NCBI GenBank assembly: GCA_963942565.1
Contig: OZ012686.1
Span: 7,729,292 to 7,793,291 of the forward strand
DNA: 64,000 nt
Origin: Maea johnstoni
Lineage: Eukaryota > Annelida > Polychaeta > Spionida > Magelonidae
Reading direction: 5' to 3'
The translations under genes and the position numbers were made by a program. The notes under the pieces are model-generated. The model worked only from the letters and a program-made list of their open reading frames with translations, was not told where the DNA came from and made no database searches. Below, piece by piece: positions 32,181-44,400 of this stretch. The number at the start of each line of letters is the position of its first letter. Positions within the stretch are counted from its first letter, which is position 1.

Positions 32181-32477
32181 TAGTTTTAGCCAGCAGGGCG
32201 TCAGGGCATTTCTGGACACCCAAACCCTTATAAAGCACCCCTCAGGACACCCACATTTTTTGTGAGAATTTTTTTAAAATGTCAATCTCAAGCAATATAA
32301 TTGAATTTTCTCATCTTCATATAACTCCCATGACATTGTATAAGGATATCATGCCTTATTTTGATCAATTTACACATGTTTATACTTTAAGTCTGGGTAT
32401 ATTGTGGTCCCTATTAAAATTTTAGATGGCCAAAAAGTTTACAACTGCCAATTTTGGGCACCCAGTTTCAAAAATGA
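32181..32477. mobile_element. hAT-like MITE, CAGGGTCTTAGCC family, truncated copy
   Basis: Starts ttttagccagcagggcgtc and shares its interior (gacacccaaacccttataaagcacccctcaggacaccca in shorter pieces) with the copies at 51,248, 52,976 and 54,588. The right end abuts another repeat at 32,478. Confidence 0.6.
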
Positions 32478-32675
32478 GTGGTATCATAAACGGACACGCC
32501 CCCCCCCCCCCCCCCCCCATTTAGTCATTTCAGCCGGTTTTATATCTTATTTATTAATGGTATATCTGTTTGCCAAGCTTTCTGAACTGTTGATATATAG
32601 GTTAGTTAGCCCTAAGTGTGTGGTCACAGGGAAATCTTGGTGCTCTGATATTTTTGGCTATTAAAAGAAATGCCA
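32478..32675. repeat. Dispersed repeat, GAGTGGTATCAYAAACGG family, copy 1
   Basis: Starts gagtggtatcataaacgg and ends gctattaaaagaaat. It matches 37,207-37,396 over nearly its whole length, and 33,126-33,250 more loosely. A C-run of ~17 lies inside. (TA)n tracts sit next to copies 1 and 2. Confidence 0.6.
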
Positions 32676-32717
32676 AACGAAAAATAGTTTTGAGAAGATA
32701 TGATTAGGATTAATCAA

Positions 32718-32819
<102 letters not shown>

Positions 32820-34680
32820 GTTTATTGACTGTAATATCAAAATTACAAAATCATATTCTATATGAAACATACATAAGTTGTCGAGATATATACACAAATA
32901 AATAAATACATCTTTTAAAGAAATACATCAATTTATTCTACTAGTTTATATTTAAGAATAGGATTTTTTTGGATTAAAGGGAAAGAAAACTTTACAAGGA
33001 TAGTAAAGCTCTTGCAACACACTTATCTTATAGGCTATTCACAGTGATCGTGGATTAATGTCTAAAGGATTTGCCCGTTGATATGCTAACATACAGTAGT
33101 TTGCATTTCAATCTAAAAATTATACAGAGTATGATATCCCAAACGGACACCCCTCCCCTTCTTTTTTCATTACAGCCGATTTAATTAACTATCTTATATT
33201 TTCTTTATCAAGAACTTTCTTTTGTCAATTGTATGAAAAAACGCATATGACGGAATTGCATTGCTGAAATTTAATACGGAGTTTAGGTTTGTCTGTATAG
33301 TTAGCAATGCCTCGTTTTTGTTAAGTACCAACCGGTAAAACTCTAAGAAGTCAACAGATTGCATATCTTATACAATCATCAGTTTAACAGACACCATCAC
33401 CACTTCTGTCGCTAACAATTGATATGAAACCTTAATCTCCTCTGGTGTGTCTTAGAATTAAATGTAACTATGAAACCACTTTAATTAAGCTACAGATAGC
33501 CAGAGGTCGCCACCTGACATTCTCTGCTGTTTGGTGATTACCTTCTACATAAAAAAAAAACACATTTTAGGAGAAGTCTGTGGTTCCCTACCATATCATC
33601 TCTAGTCATTTCAGTTTCCGACTTGATTTGAGAGCAAGCACCAGCTCCAACATTTTCCCCCTGAAAGTTAGACATATAAACAAGGACCCACTACTTAATG
33701 CAAAGATTAAAACCTCATGTGACTACCTATGTGCAAATGGACTTTTTAAATCGTGGTATAGGCTAAGTAAATACTTTTCGAAGATGTGGCCAAATCTACG
33801 TTGACGAACGACAAATGAGGAACTGAGGTCAATTAATATTCATGAGCAGCAGCAGTTTCTACTGAACAAAATATAGGAAGTCAGTCACGGACATCGAAAC
33901 ATGAAAAATGAAGAATCTTTCTTTCAATGGAAATATTTTAAATCAATTTAGCTCTTGATAAAGTTTTATTTGAACATTTTTATTTGGTCAAAAACAGGAA
34001 AAAGTTAAAAGTTGGTCAACTACACTAAGCAATCTAATGCGTTGCAATAAAGTTACAAATTGCGTTATTGCCAACGTTGAGTTGGGCGCAGGCTCTATAT
34101 CTGGGCGCCTCTATCACCACATCCCTGACTTCCGTTCAAGTCGGGGCGCGCGTGAAGATTAGCAATTCATATGGGTTTGGTGGTGGCCGGTCACCACGTG
34201 CCATTGGATTGGTTACAACAAGGCCCTCATTGTAATGTAATGGACATTATTTAACGTTTTCCAGAGTATAAAAAAATACCACTTTACGAACAAAAAAGTA
34301 CAAACGCTTTACATATGAACATAACATAAAAGCTATATAAGCATAGCAACATCAGACTAAGGAAAAAAAGCAAGGACGTTAAGTTAACGGAGTCACTACA
34401 GGAAAGCTTATCAGATGACTCTATAAGTTATTATCATAACACCCCAATAAAAATATCGAAAAGCACCGCTTTAATGCCTATCACGGAGGTGTATGGACAT
34501 CAATAAAGTCAGGAACTATACACTCGCTAGGGATGATTGAAATTTCAAAGATAAACTACTACAACGTGTGAATATGTGAAGTTTTTAACTATAGGATGAA
34601 AGTGATGTAAAGACATAGTAGATTTTGCAATAAAATGATCATGTTTATTTATTTACCTTTGACTTTGTTTCTAATACACC
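32820..34680. other. Intergenic, no gene seen
   Basis: It includes a diverged third copy of the GAGTGGTATCACAAACGG-type repeat near 33,126. The rest shows no ORF, RNA gene or inverted structure that I can support. Confidence 0.5.
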
Positions 34681-34728
34681 CGTCCTCCAAATAATCATAA
34701 CCTGGATACATTGAACACCTGCGTATAT

Positions 34729-34762
34729 TGAACACTTTTTCATTTCCCGTGAGTGTTCAATG
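34729..34762. repeat. Hairpin, ATTGAACACT / AGTGTTCAAT
   Basis: The ten-base arms are perfectly inverted around a short loop. The surrounding attgaacacc...tattgaacac copies suggest a degraded mariner/MITE end. Confidence 0.45.
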
Positions 34763-34999
34763 AAGACAAGTTTCACTGTACTTGGAGAGCACCATCGAGG
34801 TGGTCAACGTGAGAGAATAGGCACTCTCAGTAGTAATTCGTTGACAGTCAGCGAGCAGTTAAATGATTGCCAAAATATGTGTAGAATATCATTCATCTGG
34901 ACGAACGAATCTAAGATGAATGCAAATGGCATACGCAATTAAATGTTAAACTGGAAAAATTTAATTGCTTTATTGCTGAGATCAAATCAAGCGCATTCT

Positions 35000-35340
35000 A
35001 TTCCTCAAATGTGCGCTTCTCTCACCACATCCAGATAGGGCCCCGTTGAAAGAGGTACTGGGAGGACAGTACAATTACAGAGAAGGGGGGAGGCAAGTGT
35101 TGCGGCAAGGCGCTTAAGGCCGCAGGAGGAGTAGAAGTTGTCTATGTAATAAGGATCCGTGCGCCCAAAAAGTGAGTGGCGGGCGCACGGATCCAAGCCC
35201 AAAGTGCAGGTGGAAGGTACATGGGATTGGATAGGGCACTGATCAGCACGTAGAGATGTGTGAAAGGGCAGATAGAAGGTAAATGGGTGGGAGTTGCATA
35301 AAGTAATAGTCATGTGCCGCAAGTGTGCATGAAAGTGACA
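35000..35340. other. G-rich, unassigned segment with a strong hairpin
   Basis: The composition differs from the AT-rich surroundings. At 35,153-35,194 the arms ggatccgtgcgccc and gggcgcacggatcc (14 bp, perfect) enclose a 14-base loop. A 105-codon minus-strand frame (35,322-35,005) has no recognisable domain. It may be an old repeat or a degraded exon. Confidence 0.3.
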
Positions 35341-35639
35341 ATACCAACGTCATAGGGAACTTAATGGAACATTTCCTTCATCAACAGATATAAATTAATA
35401 CTTACACCCATTAAACTTCACAGAGCTCAATTTTTATATGAAGGCTAGGCATTACTTACATTCATTAAACTATAGATTTTCTCGAAGAAATTCCTAACTT
35501 CACAACTGTGGAAATGTTTATCATAACCAGGGAATTTCATACACTAATCAAATCGGCCCTTATAGCGAACGCCAATTCAGGCAGACCGTCTCTCTGGGAT
35601 CAGTGGATTTGACCAACAATTCATTTTAGTAAAGTGAAA

Positions 35640-35806
35640 TAAAAATAATAAAAATATAGACATCGTTATTTAGAGTAGGAAATGTTTCAAAGTGCCAGAC
35701 GAAGGACTGGGCAGGAAAAGATAATGCTAGTTGCGGTCAGATGGAATCGAACCCGCAACCTCTTGCCCTGCAGGCAGGCGCTCTAGCCACTAAGCTACGG
35801 CGCCAT
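35640..35806 (-). mobile_element. tRNA-derived SINE
   Basis: On the minus strand the head (35,804 to 35,733) reads as a tRNA: ggcgccgtagcttagtggct (A box), a ctgcagg anticodon loop (GCA, Cys-like), then ggttcgattcc (B box). The 3' side does not restore the acceptor stem, so it is not a working tRNA gene. The body runs left and ends in an A/T-rich tail (ttattatttttattt on the minus strand) near 35,640. Confidence 0.7.
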
Positions 35807-35809
35807 ATG

Positions 35810-36340
35810 TATGACAGGGAGGTTTGAAAAGAGAGCTATATTGATGAAATCCCGTAACTCTATTTTGGATCGTTCCGTGCATTCCGAGTTTAGTCCTGTC
35901 ATTTACGTGACTGAATACCGGAGTAAATCTTTGAAAAAGACCGCCAGGCCACTTTTATCAATGACCCCACATATTTACATACGGCCCGAAACTGATTATG
36001 ACCTACCTACCTCATGCGAGCCAATAAAATAGCCAAATCAAATCTGGCGCCTGTTATCTAACTACTCCAAACCGGCTCGGGATAGCCGGAATGACGTTAG
36101 AACCCAATAAGGAGCGCCAAAATAGCTGAAAAATTGTATTTGATCTTTTAATCTAATGCCTTTTCAAATAAATAAAAAATAATGATTATATCAATACGCC
36201 TTTACATGTCGTTAACTTTATGGCATCGCCAGTTTCGCAATCCAATTTTCCTAGTGTTATGAACTTGCTATTCTGAGGTTCAATTAGTCACATCTGCTGC
36301 CGTTTCACTTTTGGGGGCGCTACGCGCTGCATGAACATTT
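35810..36340. other. Intergenic, nothing recognised
   Basis: Moderate GC content, short ORFs only. A TGACGTTA site at about 36,091 and CCAAT at about 36,103 are the only hints of regulation. Confidence 0.4.
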
Positions 36341-36345
36341 GCGTC

Positions 36346-36576
36346 CAGGGCCAAGTTTTCTTTGGCTTGGTTGAGCCTCGTGTTCGGCTGGGCGTTGTTC
36401 AGGACCATCAACGTTGATCAACGTGGTGGGAAAACGGAATCTGAACGGTAGCAACGTTTACTTGCGATGACGATCTGAACAGGATACGTTGGATCAACGT
36501 TGATCAACGTTTATGGTTTTGAACAAGGCCTACGTCGAACCCGAGGCTCAACCAAACCAAAGAAAACTTGGTCCTG
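36346..36576. mobile_element. MITE with ~80-bp terminal inverted repeats
   Basis: The left arm (36,346-36,424) and right arm (36,497-36,576) are inverted copies: both read inward from caggaccaagttttcttt-like ends through ggttgagcctcg to aacgttgatcaacgt, with a few differences. The arm core AACGTTGATCAACGTT is itself a 16-bp palindrome. About 72 bp separate the arms. No ORF; superfamily not assigned. Confidence 0.85.
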
Positions 36577-36771
36577 ATTTCGTTATAAGTCAGGGTGCGT
36601 GAGAACAATGCGATGTGGGCATGTTGGTGGCCGGTTACTCCGTCACCGCTTACCACTGTGTCGGTTACAGGTCCCTAAACGACAGAGGAAACAATTAATG
36701 TTACAAATTACTTGATATCGGTTCGTGTAGAACGCTTAAGAGACTAATATTCAAGCCCAAGATGCCTATGC

Positions 36772-37125
<354 letters not shown>

Positions 37126-37206
37126 CATACGTTATGCCATACTTTTACTTCAAAAATATGGATACTGCAAAGCGAAAATATTTTTGAGAAAAATTGAGTT
37201 TATTAT

Positions 37207-37396
37207 GAGTGGTATCACAAACGGACACGCCCCAATCTTTTTATAAACAGCAGGTTTAATAACCCATTATTTATCAATGGTGTATATTTGCCAAGCTTCT
37301 TGAATTATTGATACATAGTTTAGGTAGCCCTAAGTGTGTGGTCGCATGGATATCTGGGCGCTCTGATATATTTTTTTTGCTATTAAAAGAAATATC
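37207..37396. repeat. Dispersed repeat, GAGTGGTATCAYAAACGG family, copy 2
   Basis: Collinear with 32,478-32,670, including aagcttcttgaattattgat-like and gccctaagtgtgtggtc segments, ending gctattaaaagaaat. Confidence 0.6.
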
Positions 37397-37534
37397 ATGG
37401 TTACCACAGGACGGGTACTTTTCTAGTCGAGTATAAATTCATAAAATGGGAGATTTGTTTTGTTGTACGTGTGCATTTCCCCATTTTGTATTCCCCAAAG
37501 TATGCCATTGTTAGAAAGATATAACATGTACCTC

Positions 37535-37720
37535 GAAGGTAGGGCCTTTTTGGTAACTGGGGGTGAAAGACTTATCATGTATATTGTAGAACAATTTAGT
37601 AAACTTAAGTTCTCTCACCACAGCAACCGACGATTGAAGATAATTGGTTTCCCATCGTTGTCCTAGGACTAAGGAATTAGTGACATTCATATTTCATTCA
37701 ACCTAGCTATAGCCCCAGGT
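37535..37720. repeat. Dispersed repeat shared with 61,070-61,290
   Basis: Both copies contain gcctttttggtaactg, then gaagataattgg / aaagataattgg, and ttgtcctag(g/t)act. Direct orientation; type unknown. Confidence 0.5.
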
Positions 37721-37821
37721 TGCAATTTTACTGACAGCAGGCTTGTATCATAGTGGCAGGGCTTGCATCATAAGAAAACTGTACAATTACTGGAAGGAAA
37801 ATACACCACCTTGCGTAAAAT

Positions 37822-38092
37822 AGTTATACATGCAATATATATTGCTTAAGTAACTCAAAATACACTTATATCAGAACAAGAATTGTGCGATTATGTTGAT
37901 TTTGTAACATTTTGCTCAATAAGTAATATTTGTTTTCAAGAATGATACATTGTATGATAGTTATACATGTATATTGCTAAAGTAACTCAAAATACAATGT
38001 TCCCAGAACAAGAATTGTGCGATTTTGTTGATTTTGTAACAGTTTGTTCAAAAGTAACATTTGTTTCCCAGAATGATACATTGTATAATTCT
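37822..38092. repeat. Tandem duplication, unit ~137 bp
   Basis: Two adjacent copies start agttatacatg and share gtaactcaaaatac, agaacaagaattgtgcga and gaatgatacattgta. They are diverged by only a few percent by eye. Confidence 0.8.
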
Positions 38093-38274
38093 GAAAAGCC
38101 CCATCGCGGCAGAGTTCAAAGAGGAGTGTTGAAATATCAAGTAGATTGAAATGAATGAATAGATGAATGAATGAGCACATCGGCACACAAAGGCCATTCA
38201 ATTAGTGGCAAATTATTCTTTAAAAAGGTGGTCATTTGTCATTGTTTAAAACAATAAAAAAAACATTAATTACT

Positions 38275-38640
38275 CTATGGAGAAAGAAGAAAAGGGGCGA
38301 AAGTAAGAGCAGATCCTACCGATACGAAGGGGATCAAGGGATCGTTTAGATGCATGGTATCCACAAACAGATCCACACATCTCCCTTCTTTTATTTGGAG
38401 AGCAGGATGCAACGCCAGCTTAGGGTTCCAAGGGAGGTGCCATCTCTTTTTGCACACCATTAGCAACTTTCCCGGTCATAGTAATGATGGACCCACCGCT
38501 AGGAGCGCGCTGTAGTTAGCGAGGCCACGCCCACTAAAACCTCGTTAGCCAATGCGGGACAACTAAAAACGCGCGTGAATTACGTCACCGATCACTCAGG
38601 CGGATGGACAAACTCTACTTGGATTGAAATCCATCTGTGT
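38275..38640. promoter_or_regulatory. CpG-rich patch with CRE, CCAAT and GC-box-like sites
   Basis: The interval 38,500-38,600 holds TTACGTCA (38,580-38,587; CRE on the minus strand), gccaatgcgg (CCAAT), gccacgccc (Sp/KLF-like) and several CGCG. On the minus strand an ATG follows at 38,479 but its frame closes after ~19 codons. Direction and target are unknown. Confidence 0.3.
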
Positions 38641-38649
38641 AAGACCAAT

Positions 38650-39220
38650 TAATATTTCAAATTCTGGACTATGTGAACATAGATGGGCACAAATAATACT
38701 ATAATGCATAACATATGCCTCTCCGCGATATATTTCATGACAGATGAATATTTCTTAATGAATCAAAATATTCCCCTAAGACTGAATAATGAATAATCAT
38801 GATTCATTTTGGAATATATCTTAATTACATGTAATTATGATTATTCGTAATTCATGGTTGGGTATATTTTCAAAGTGCATGTGAACGTGCTAATTCAATT
38901 GTGAATGCTGTACGTCTGTAGTTGCCGACAAACTGGCAAAATGTCGGAAATGTGACCTAACAATCGCACACACACGATGAAAACAATCGTCTTTGGTAAT
39001 CTAGCAAAACACTAAAACAATAGATTTTCAAGTGAAAAATGTAATCCCCTTAATTTCTATTGAATCATACAGCCAAAGATATCTACTTTCACGTTCCGGG
39101 TGAAATCGGTTGGTGCCACCTTTATATATTCGTCAAAAAAGGGTTGAAATCAGTGTTTCAAGGCATTTTCCTATCCTTTAAATGACTTGAAGAAGGGAAA
39201 TGTTACCAAAAACAGTTCTT
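38650..39220. other. Intergenic, AT-rich, nothing recognised
   Basis: Contains repeated gaataatcatgattcat-like segments around 38,740-38,860 that can fold, but no gene or clear element. Confidence 0.4.
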
Positions 39221-39235
39221 TTAAAAGTGAAAAAG

Positions 39236-39526
39236 CTTAGAAGACCAAACACATGGAATGGAAACCAGCCGGTCAACCTGAACATGCTAGCCTCAACCAG
39301 TGTCAATTAGTAGTCGCTAAAAGGTGCTCTGGGCACCCCCAACAGGTGGTGGAGATAAGGTTTCTCTGTAATGTAATCGATGCGGGAGCCCTGATTGGTC
39401 CTTGTTCCCATGTGACCTCGTGCTGCTGCCTTATCTGCTAGTCCTGGCATGAGGCTAGCATGTAACTATAGGGCATATAGTAATTGGTCTTTCGTTACAT
39501 ATCCATTCTTTTCTTAATCCAAGGAA
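39236..39526. mobile_element. Small inverted-repeat element inside a GGTCTTCTAAG-type transposon end
   Basis: The end cttagaagaccaaacaca (39,236-) appears separated from its expected continuation cttttcttaatccaagg (39,510-39,526) by ~255 bp. Within that insert, acatgctagcctca (39,282-39,295) and tgaggctagcatgt (39,450-39,463) are perfect 14-bp inverted repeats. Confidence 0.45.
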
Positions 39527-39710
39527 AAAGGAAGTGAATGAATCGTTTTTTTTGTTTAACTTTTTTTTATTTGTAAACATTTATAAGTATTCAAAGATAC
39601 AATATCAAGGTGAAATTGTCTATTTTGATAAACCGAATCTTCAGAAATACGTTTCCAGTAAAATTCCAATACCATTTTAGTTTAGTAAATTGGACGGCAG
39701 CTACCGAGTC

Positions 39711-39743
39711 TGCTACGTCATATGAGCATGCGCACTGCGCATG
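39711..39743. promoter_or_regulatory. CRE plus double NRF1-like site
   Basis: tacgtcat is followed within 6 bases by GCATGCGCACTGCGCATG, a near-palindromic pair of NRF1-type half-sites. Such clusters are common at CpG promoters of housekeeping genes. The nearest known start is cofilin exon 1, 1.7 kb downstream. Confidence 0.35.
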
Positions 39744-40408
39744 GTACGGATTGTTGATAATGAATCGAACTATCCAAGAGGGTATTCCCTTGTAGGGTCA
39801 AGTAGATTGGCCAGTGACTGATTATTGTGTGAAATGTGACGGTCGCTGTTTCATAAAAGTTGATAGGAGCTTCGTTTGAAACTTCGCAAAATTGTTTATT
39901 AGCTTTTTTTCATCCTTCGCATACACCCAGCTATAGGAGCTAATATCGTGATATTGAATATATTCTGCATCAGGAAACCTATTCACGCAACATAAATATA
40001 CATTTGGCACAGGCTGAAAAGTCAAATAAGAACAGGGTAGACGAAACACGGAGTCAAACATTAACCCAAATGAGCTACCATTCGCCCCATGTGGCAAATA
40101 ATTGGAGAAGCAATTTTTGGATGATTGACTCAGTACTTGAGTGGCTTTGTTCAGTGTACATGTGGCTCTCTAGTGGAAAAATGATAAACTATACTCCACA
40201 TGCCCCATTGCAAAAACCTAAACACAGGGTCCGCCTAGCCGAGTTGTGTATATAATCTTAGAAGACCAAACACATAGATATAATGAATGCCACAATGTGT
40301 TAAGTAGGTTTTATTCCATAACAAACTATAGATGGCAGCACGGTTCTTTGGGCGTTGTCACACGGACCAAAATCAACTCAAAACACATCTGTTCAAAGAT
40401 GTATGGAA

Positions 40409-40451
40409 TCAAAAGTTGATAAACATAAAGTATGTTTATCAACTTTTGATG
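40409..40451. repeat. Perfect hairpin, 19-bp arms, 5-base loop
   Basis: atcaaaagttgataaacat is followed, after aaagt, by its exact reverse complement. Confidence 0.85.
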
Positions 40452-40554
40452 GAATGTAATGCGACTTTAATCATGTTTATATCAGAGAGATCTATTTTTA
40501 TGAATATCTCTCTCTGGTTTATATGGAAAGGGCTCACTATAAAATGCCAATATC

Positions 40555-40592
40555 GTTATTATTATTATTATTATTATTAATATTATTATTAA
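40555..40592. repeat. (TTA)n microsatellite
   Basis: About 12 TTA/ATT triplets with one interruption. Confidence 0.9.
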
Positions 40593-40599
40593 CTCAGGG

Positions 40600-41300
40600 T
40601 AACTCTGTAACTCAGGAAAGAGACATTTCACCCCGACCTGTAGCAAGCCTTGGTCCCACCCACCTACCCTATTAGGAAAAATCCCATGGAATTTCCCTGG
40701 TGAGCAAATATAGAACTAAATTAGGGTGCGCTTCCATTCAGTTTCTCTAAAGAAACATGAAAAAGTATTGCCCTATGTCGAGGCATGGTTTTCCCCTTAA
40801 TACACTTTTTACAGTAAAATTTATTCGAATGTTGCCAAGAAATAATATTTGAAATATATAGATACCTACTGAATGAATGAGTGTATTAAAGATAGATCTA
40901 TACTATCTCTGTTATGTTCACCTCAAAGGTGATTCAGTCAAAATTTCTCATCACACAGTGTTCAATTATAAAAAAAGCTTCTAAAATAAACCTTATGCAA
41001 TTTCTACCTGTACAACCTTAATTCAGTGAATCATTTTGATTTGAAAATCATCTGGAAATTACAGATAACTTGCCATAACCTTATATGGCAATTTGTATGA
41101 TTGTAGGGTGGATCACATGATCAACCTGACATGAGTCCCTGCATGCCACGGCCATGTATCGCTTCAACCCCAAAGAAATAGGTCTTTAAAATAGTAATTA
41201 TTGTGCACATACGATATCAATAAATAATTGCTTTGAATAAAAGTTTTGCTTCCCATGTGTCAATAATTCAGTTCGATTATCCAGAATTTGAAATAAGGGA
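40600..41300. other. Intergenic sequence upstream of cofilin
   Basis: No ORF or element recognised. It presumably includes the proximal promoter at its 3' end; I see no TATA box that I trust. Confidence 0.4.
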
Positions 41301-41446
41301 GAATAAATGCAAAAGTAGTTCGAAATATCCTTCCGCAAGCCAGAAGTCTGTAAATCGGCCACGGCCTACCCTTCCTCCGCTGGTCATAAGACTGCAACCA
41401 AGAACTAGGGAATCCTAACTTCAACCGTACTTCTTCCTCTACCAAA

Positions 41447-41449
41447 ATG
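41447..41449 (+). CDS. Cofilin exon 1: initiator codon only
   Basis: The context accaaaATG|gtaagt places a consensus donor directly after ATG. Spliced to GCT at 51,791 it gives MASGV with A at -3 and G at +4. The 5' UTR lies just upstream, probably from about 41,300-41,350 (start not determined); pyrimidine-rich cttcttcctct precedes the ATG. Confidence 0.85.
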
Positions 41450-44400
41450 GTAAGTAGACTGTTTAAATCGAAAGATATGTTTACGATTCATGTGCCTTAT
41501 GTATATACTAAGTGTTGATGGTACCATGTTACAATGGAGGCAGTTCTACTTAAAGAATGGATGCTAACTATGAGAGGAAGTTGTTGAATTCAATGAATGA
41601 CTCATGATTTGTAAGGTGGAAAATCGACATTTTAAGTGATATTTTGTCTTTCCCTTCGACTCTGCTATGTGTGAGTGCGGGTATGAAATATTGGCGATTT
41701 TGATTGATGCTTGTGTGGGTTATATGTGATTGACTGCACGTGTTTACATTAGTGTCGTGAGAGCGGGTTGTGTACCGGTCCCAATCCAATATGGCGTCCT
41801 CCATCATACCATGCCCATGGTTGAACGTGCATGTTTCTTAGAATGATAGAACATGTATATTGAGTTGAAATCCTAACCTTCTGTTGGTTCATAATGCAGG
41901 ATGAATGTGAATATCTTGTTTCAGGTATTTTGTAATCATATACCCTGGCAGGATTTCTGTAATTGCACAGTGAAGTGTATGTATTGTTTGACAGTTGGGC
42001 GTTTTTGACAGCTCGGTACATGCTCTGGATGCCATTGTGGTTTCCGGGTAGTGATTAACATTTTCAGCTTGGTCAAATACAGTCCAATATCGGGCCTAGC
42101 ATCACTTATTGTATATGATTTGTTTAAAATGACGCGTTTGAACCATATTTACCATTGCTGTGACGTTCATGATCTGTGAAACATGGATATCTTCATTAGA
42201 TCATAGCATGTTGAAGGTCTAGTTTTGGAGGTAGAAGCCATTTCAGGCATTTGTCTGACAGTTCCTTTTATTTGTAATACCTCAGGATTATTTGCAGCAT
42301 TTGTTATAGCTTCCTAAAATACATGTTGAAAATTGCCTTTGTCTTATATTTGGTACTCAAATACACTTACAGTACCTCATTCTTTTGGGACAAACTATGA
42401 GTATGGTCTATGATTGTTAAAATCAGTCCTCATCATGTATCTAACAAACTTTATTCATTTCACATAAGTAGTTGAGAAATTTAGATGGGGATTACAAGGG
42501 AATATTTGCACCGTGTACAGTGTCTACTATATGCATGCTATTTATTACAGACATCATTAAGTGAAAAGTTGACCTGGGTCTAATTAAAATTGGGTCTAAT
42601 CAATGCCCAGTATCTTTTATGTATCATGATCATCAGTGTTCATCACCATGTGCAGCATGCAACATAACTGCTTGCCCTGTTGCAAGTTGCTAGTGAATTC
42701 TGCATAAAACAGCAAGCAGAGCAAGACCCAAACTTGTCCCGCTCGGCAAGTCAAGTTTTGGGCAGAGTCCTCGCAATGTTATTCTGTAAATCACCTTTGT
42801 TTAACAGTGGCGGGGCAAGTAAACTCAAGGGGCAGCTTGCCCCGCTCTGCGAGTAATGTTTTGGAACCTGTGTTGCACCCTGATGTGGACAAGGTGTCAT
42901 TTCTGAAATCCTGTTCTCAGTACAAGAACAGGACATTGAACATGCGCAACATAGACTAAAACAGAATTCCAAAGGGCAAACTCTGGTTTTGAATTTCAGG
43001 CTAGAAGGGTCCTACTAGCGTTAGGAATTGAGAAATGAAATATCAAGTCTATCAAGAAAAGAAATATCTCATGGCTCGACATTAAGGGTAGCCCTCTAGC
43101 CGCTGGCTAGTTATTGAAAGTCAGGGGCTCAGGGCTAGTAAATTTTACCTGTGAGTAGCCCTGAGGGGCTAGATAGAATTAGAATATCAGCACTTAAATA
43201 AGGATGAAGCCCTCCTCTGGCTCTGCTAACCGGAATGATAATAAAACTCAATTTAACACAATACACTGTATTCTTATCATGGTATCAAAAGAGGCTATGT
43301 TATCAACAAAGATCACCATATTTGAAAAAAATTGTCAAATCCGGGCTAGCAAAATATTTCAGGGCTAGTAAAAGTTACAGTAACTAGCCCTGTTGGGCTA
43401 ATGAAGTGTTTTCTTAATGTTGAGCTCTGTATCTCTGGGTTGAGGAGTAATTCATTTTCTGTTATCTTAGATTAGTGCTGAAACAAGTTTGTATATTGTT
43501 CAACAAAACTGATAATGAATCTTGAGGTCTAGAGATTGTAGACTTTCTAAAAAAAGGCACATTATGTCATTATTTGATGTTAAAGTCTATATTTTAGCCT
43601 GGGTCATAATTTCTGCTTGACTCAGCCCATAATAGGTTATTTCTTATGAGGATATTGTTTGGGCTTTGTACTGTTTTGGAATCTAATTAGGGCTGTACAC
43701 CGGTACCAGCACCGTTAAGAATACCATCTCGCAAAATACCGGTGCATACTCGTTTCGATTTTTAACGGTATGCTTATCAGTATTTTGCAAAACTCAAACA
43801 ACTGTCAAACCTCCAATACAACCAAATAATTCAGTAAGAAGTTATACTTACACCTGCCGAACTTGGAAGGTACGATATAGCGCTGAAGTTAGTACCATCG
43901 CCGCTATTGCCGAAGCCATTAGTGTTGTGATTCTTTTTGTTATCGCATAGTGCCGCTGCTGTAGCGATATACAGCGCCACTACGCGGTAGCGATAAGAAT
44001 CACAAGTTCACAACACTAATGGCAGCGGCGATAGTACTAACTTCGCCACTATAACGTATCTTCAAGCAATAATATGTGGATCTACTCAAGTCAACAAGTT
44101 CGTAAGTACTACTTTTCAGTTTACACATGATGTAATTAAAATACCTGACAGACAATCAATTAATTTTAGATTTATATCAGGAACTATGCTAAGTGTGTAC
44201 TTAGCATAGTTCAACTTCGAGATGCCGATAGTAGTGCCGATAAAATACCGTATGTCTGTATCTTTTCGACAGTGCCGGTTATGGTACCGTACCGTTTCAC
44301 CCTTAGCGGTATGCAGCCCTGAATCTAATATAGTGGTTTAAAACAATTTGACGAATTTGCCATGTTTGAAAGTAAGCAATCAACTGTTTGTCTGTGAATA

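Noticed and set aside
35733-35804. Functional tRNA-Cys gene on the minus strand
   Set aside because: The A and B boxes and a GCA loop are present, but the 3' acceptor strand does not pair with the 5' strand and an A/T-tailed body follows, so a SINE fits better.
38275-38479. Minus-strand coding exon (ATG at 38,479 or the 63-codon frame)
   Set aside because: The ATG frame closes after about 19 codons, no good donor is seen, and the 63-codon frame has no recognisable content. Kept only as a promoter-like patch.
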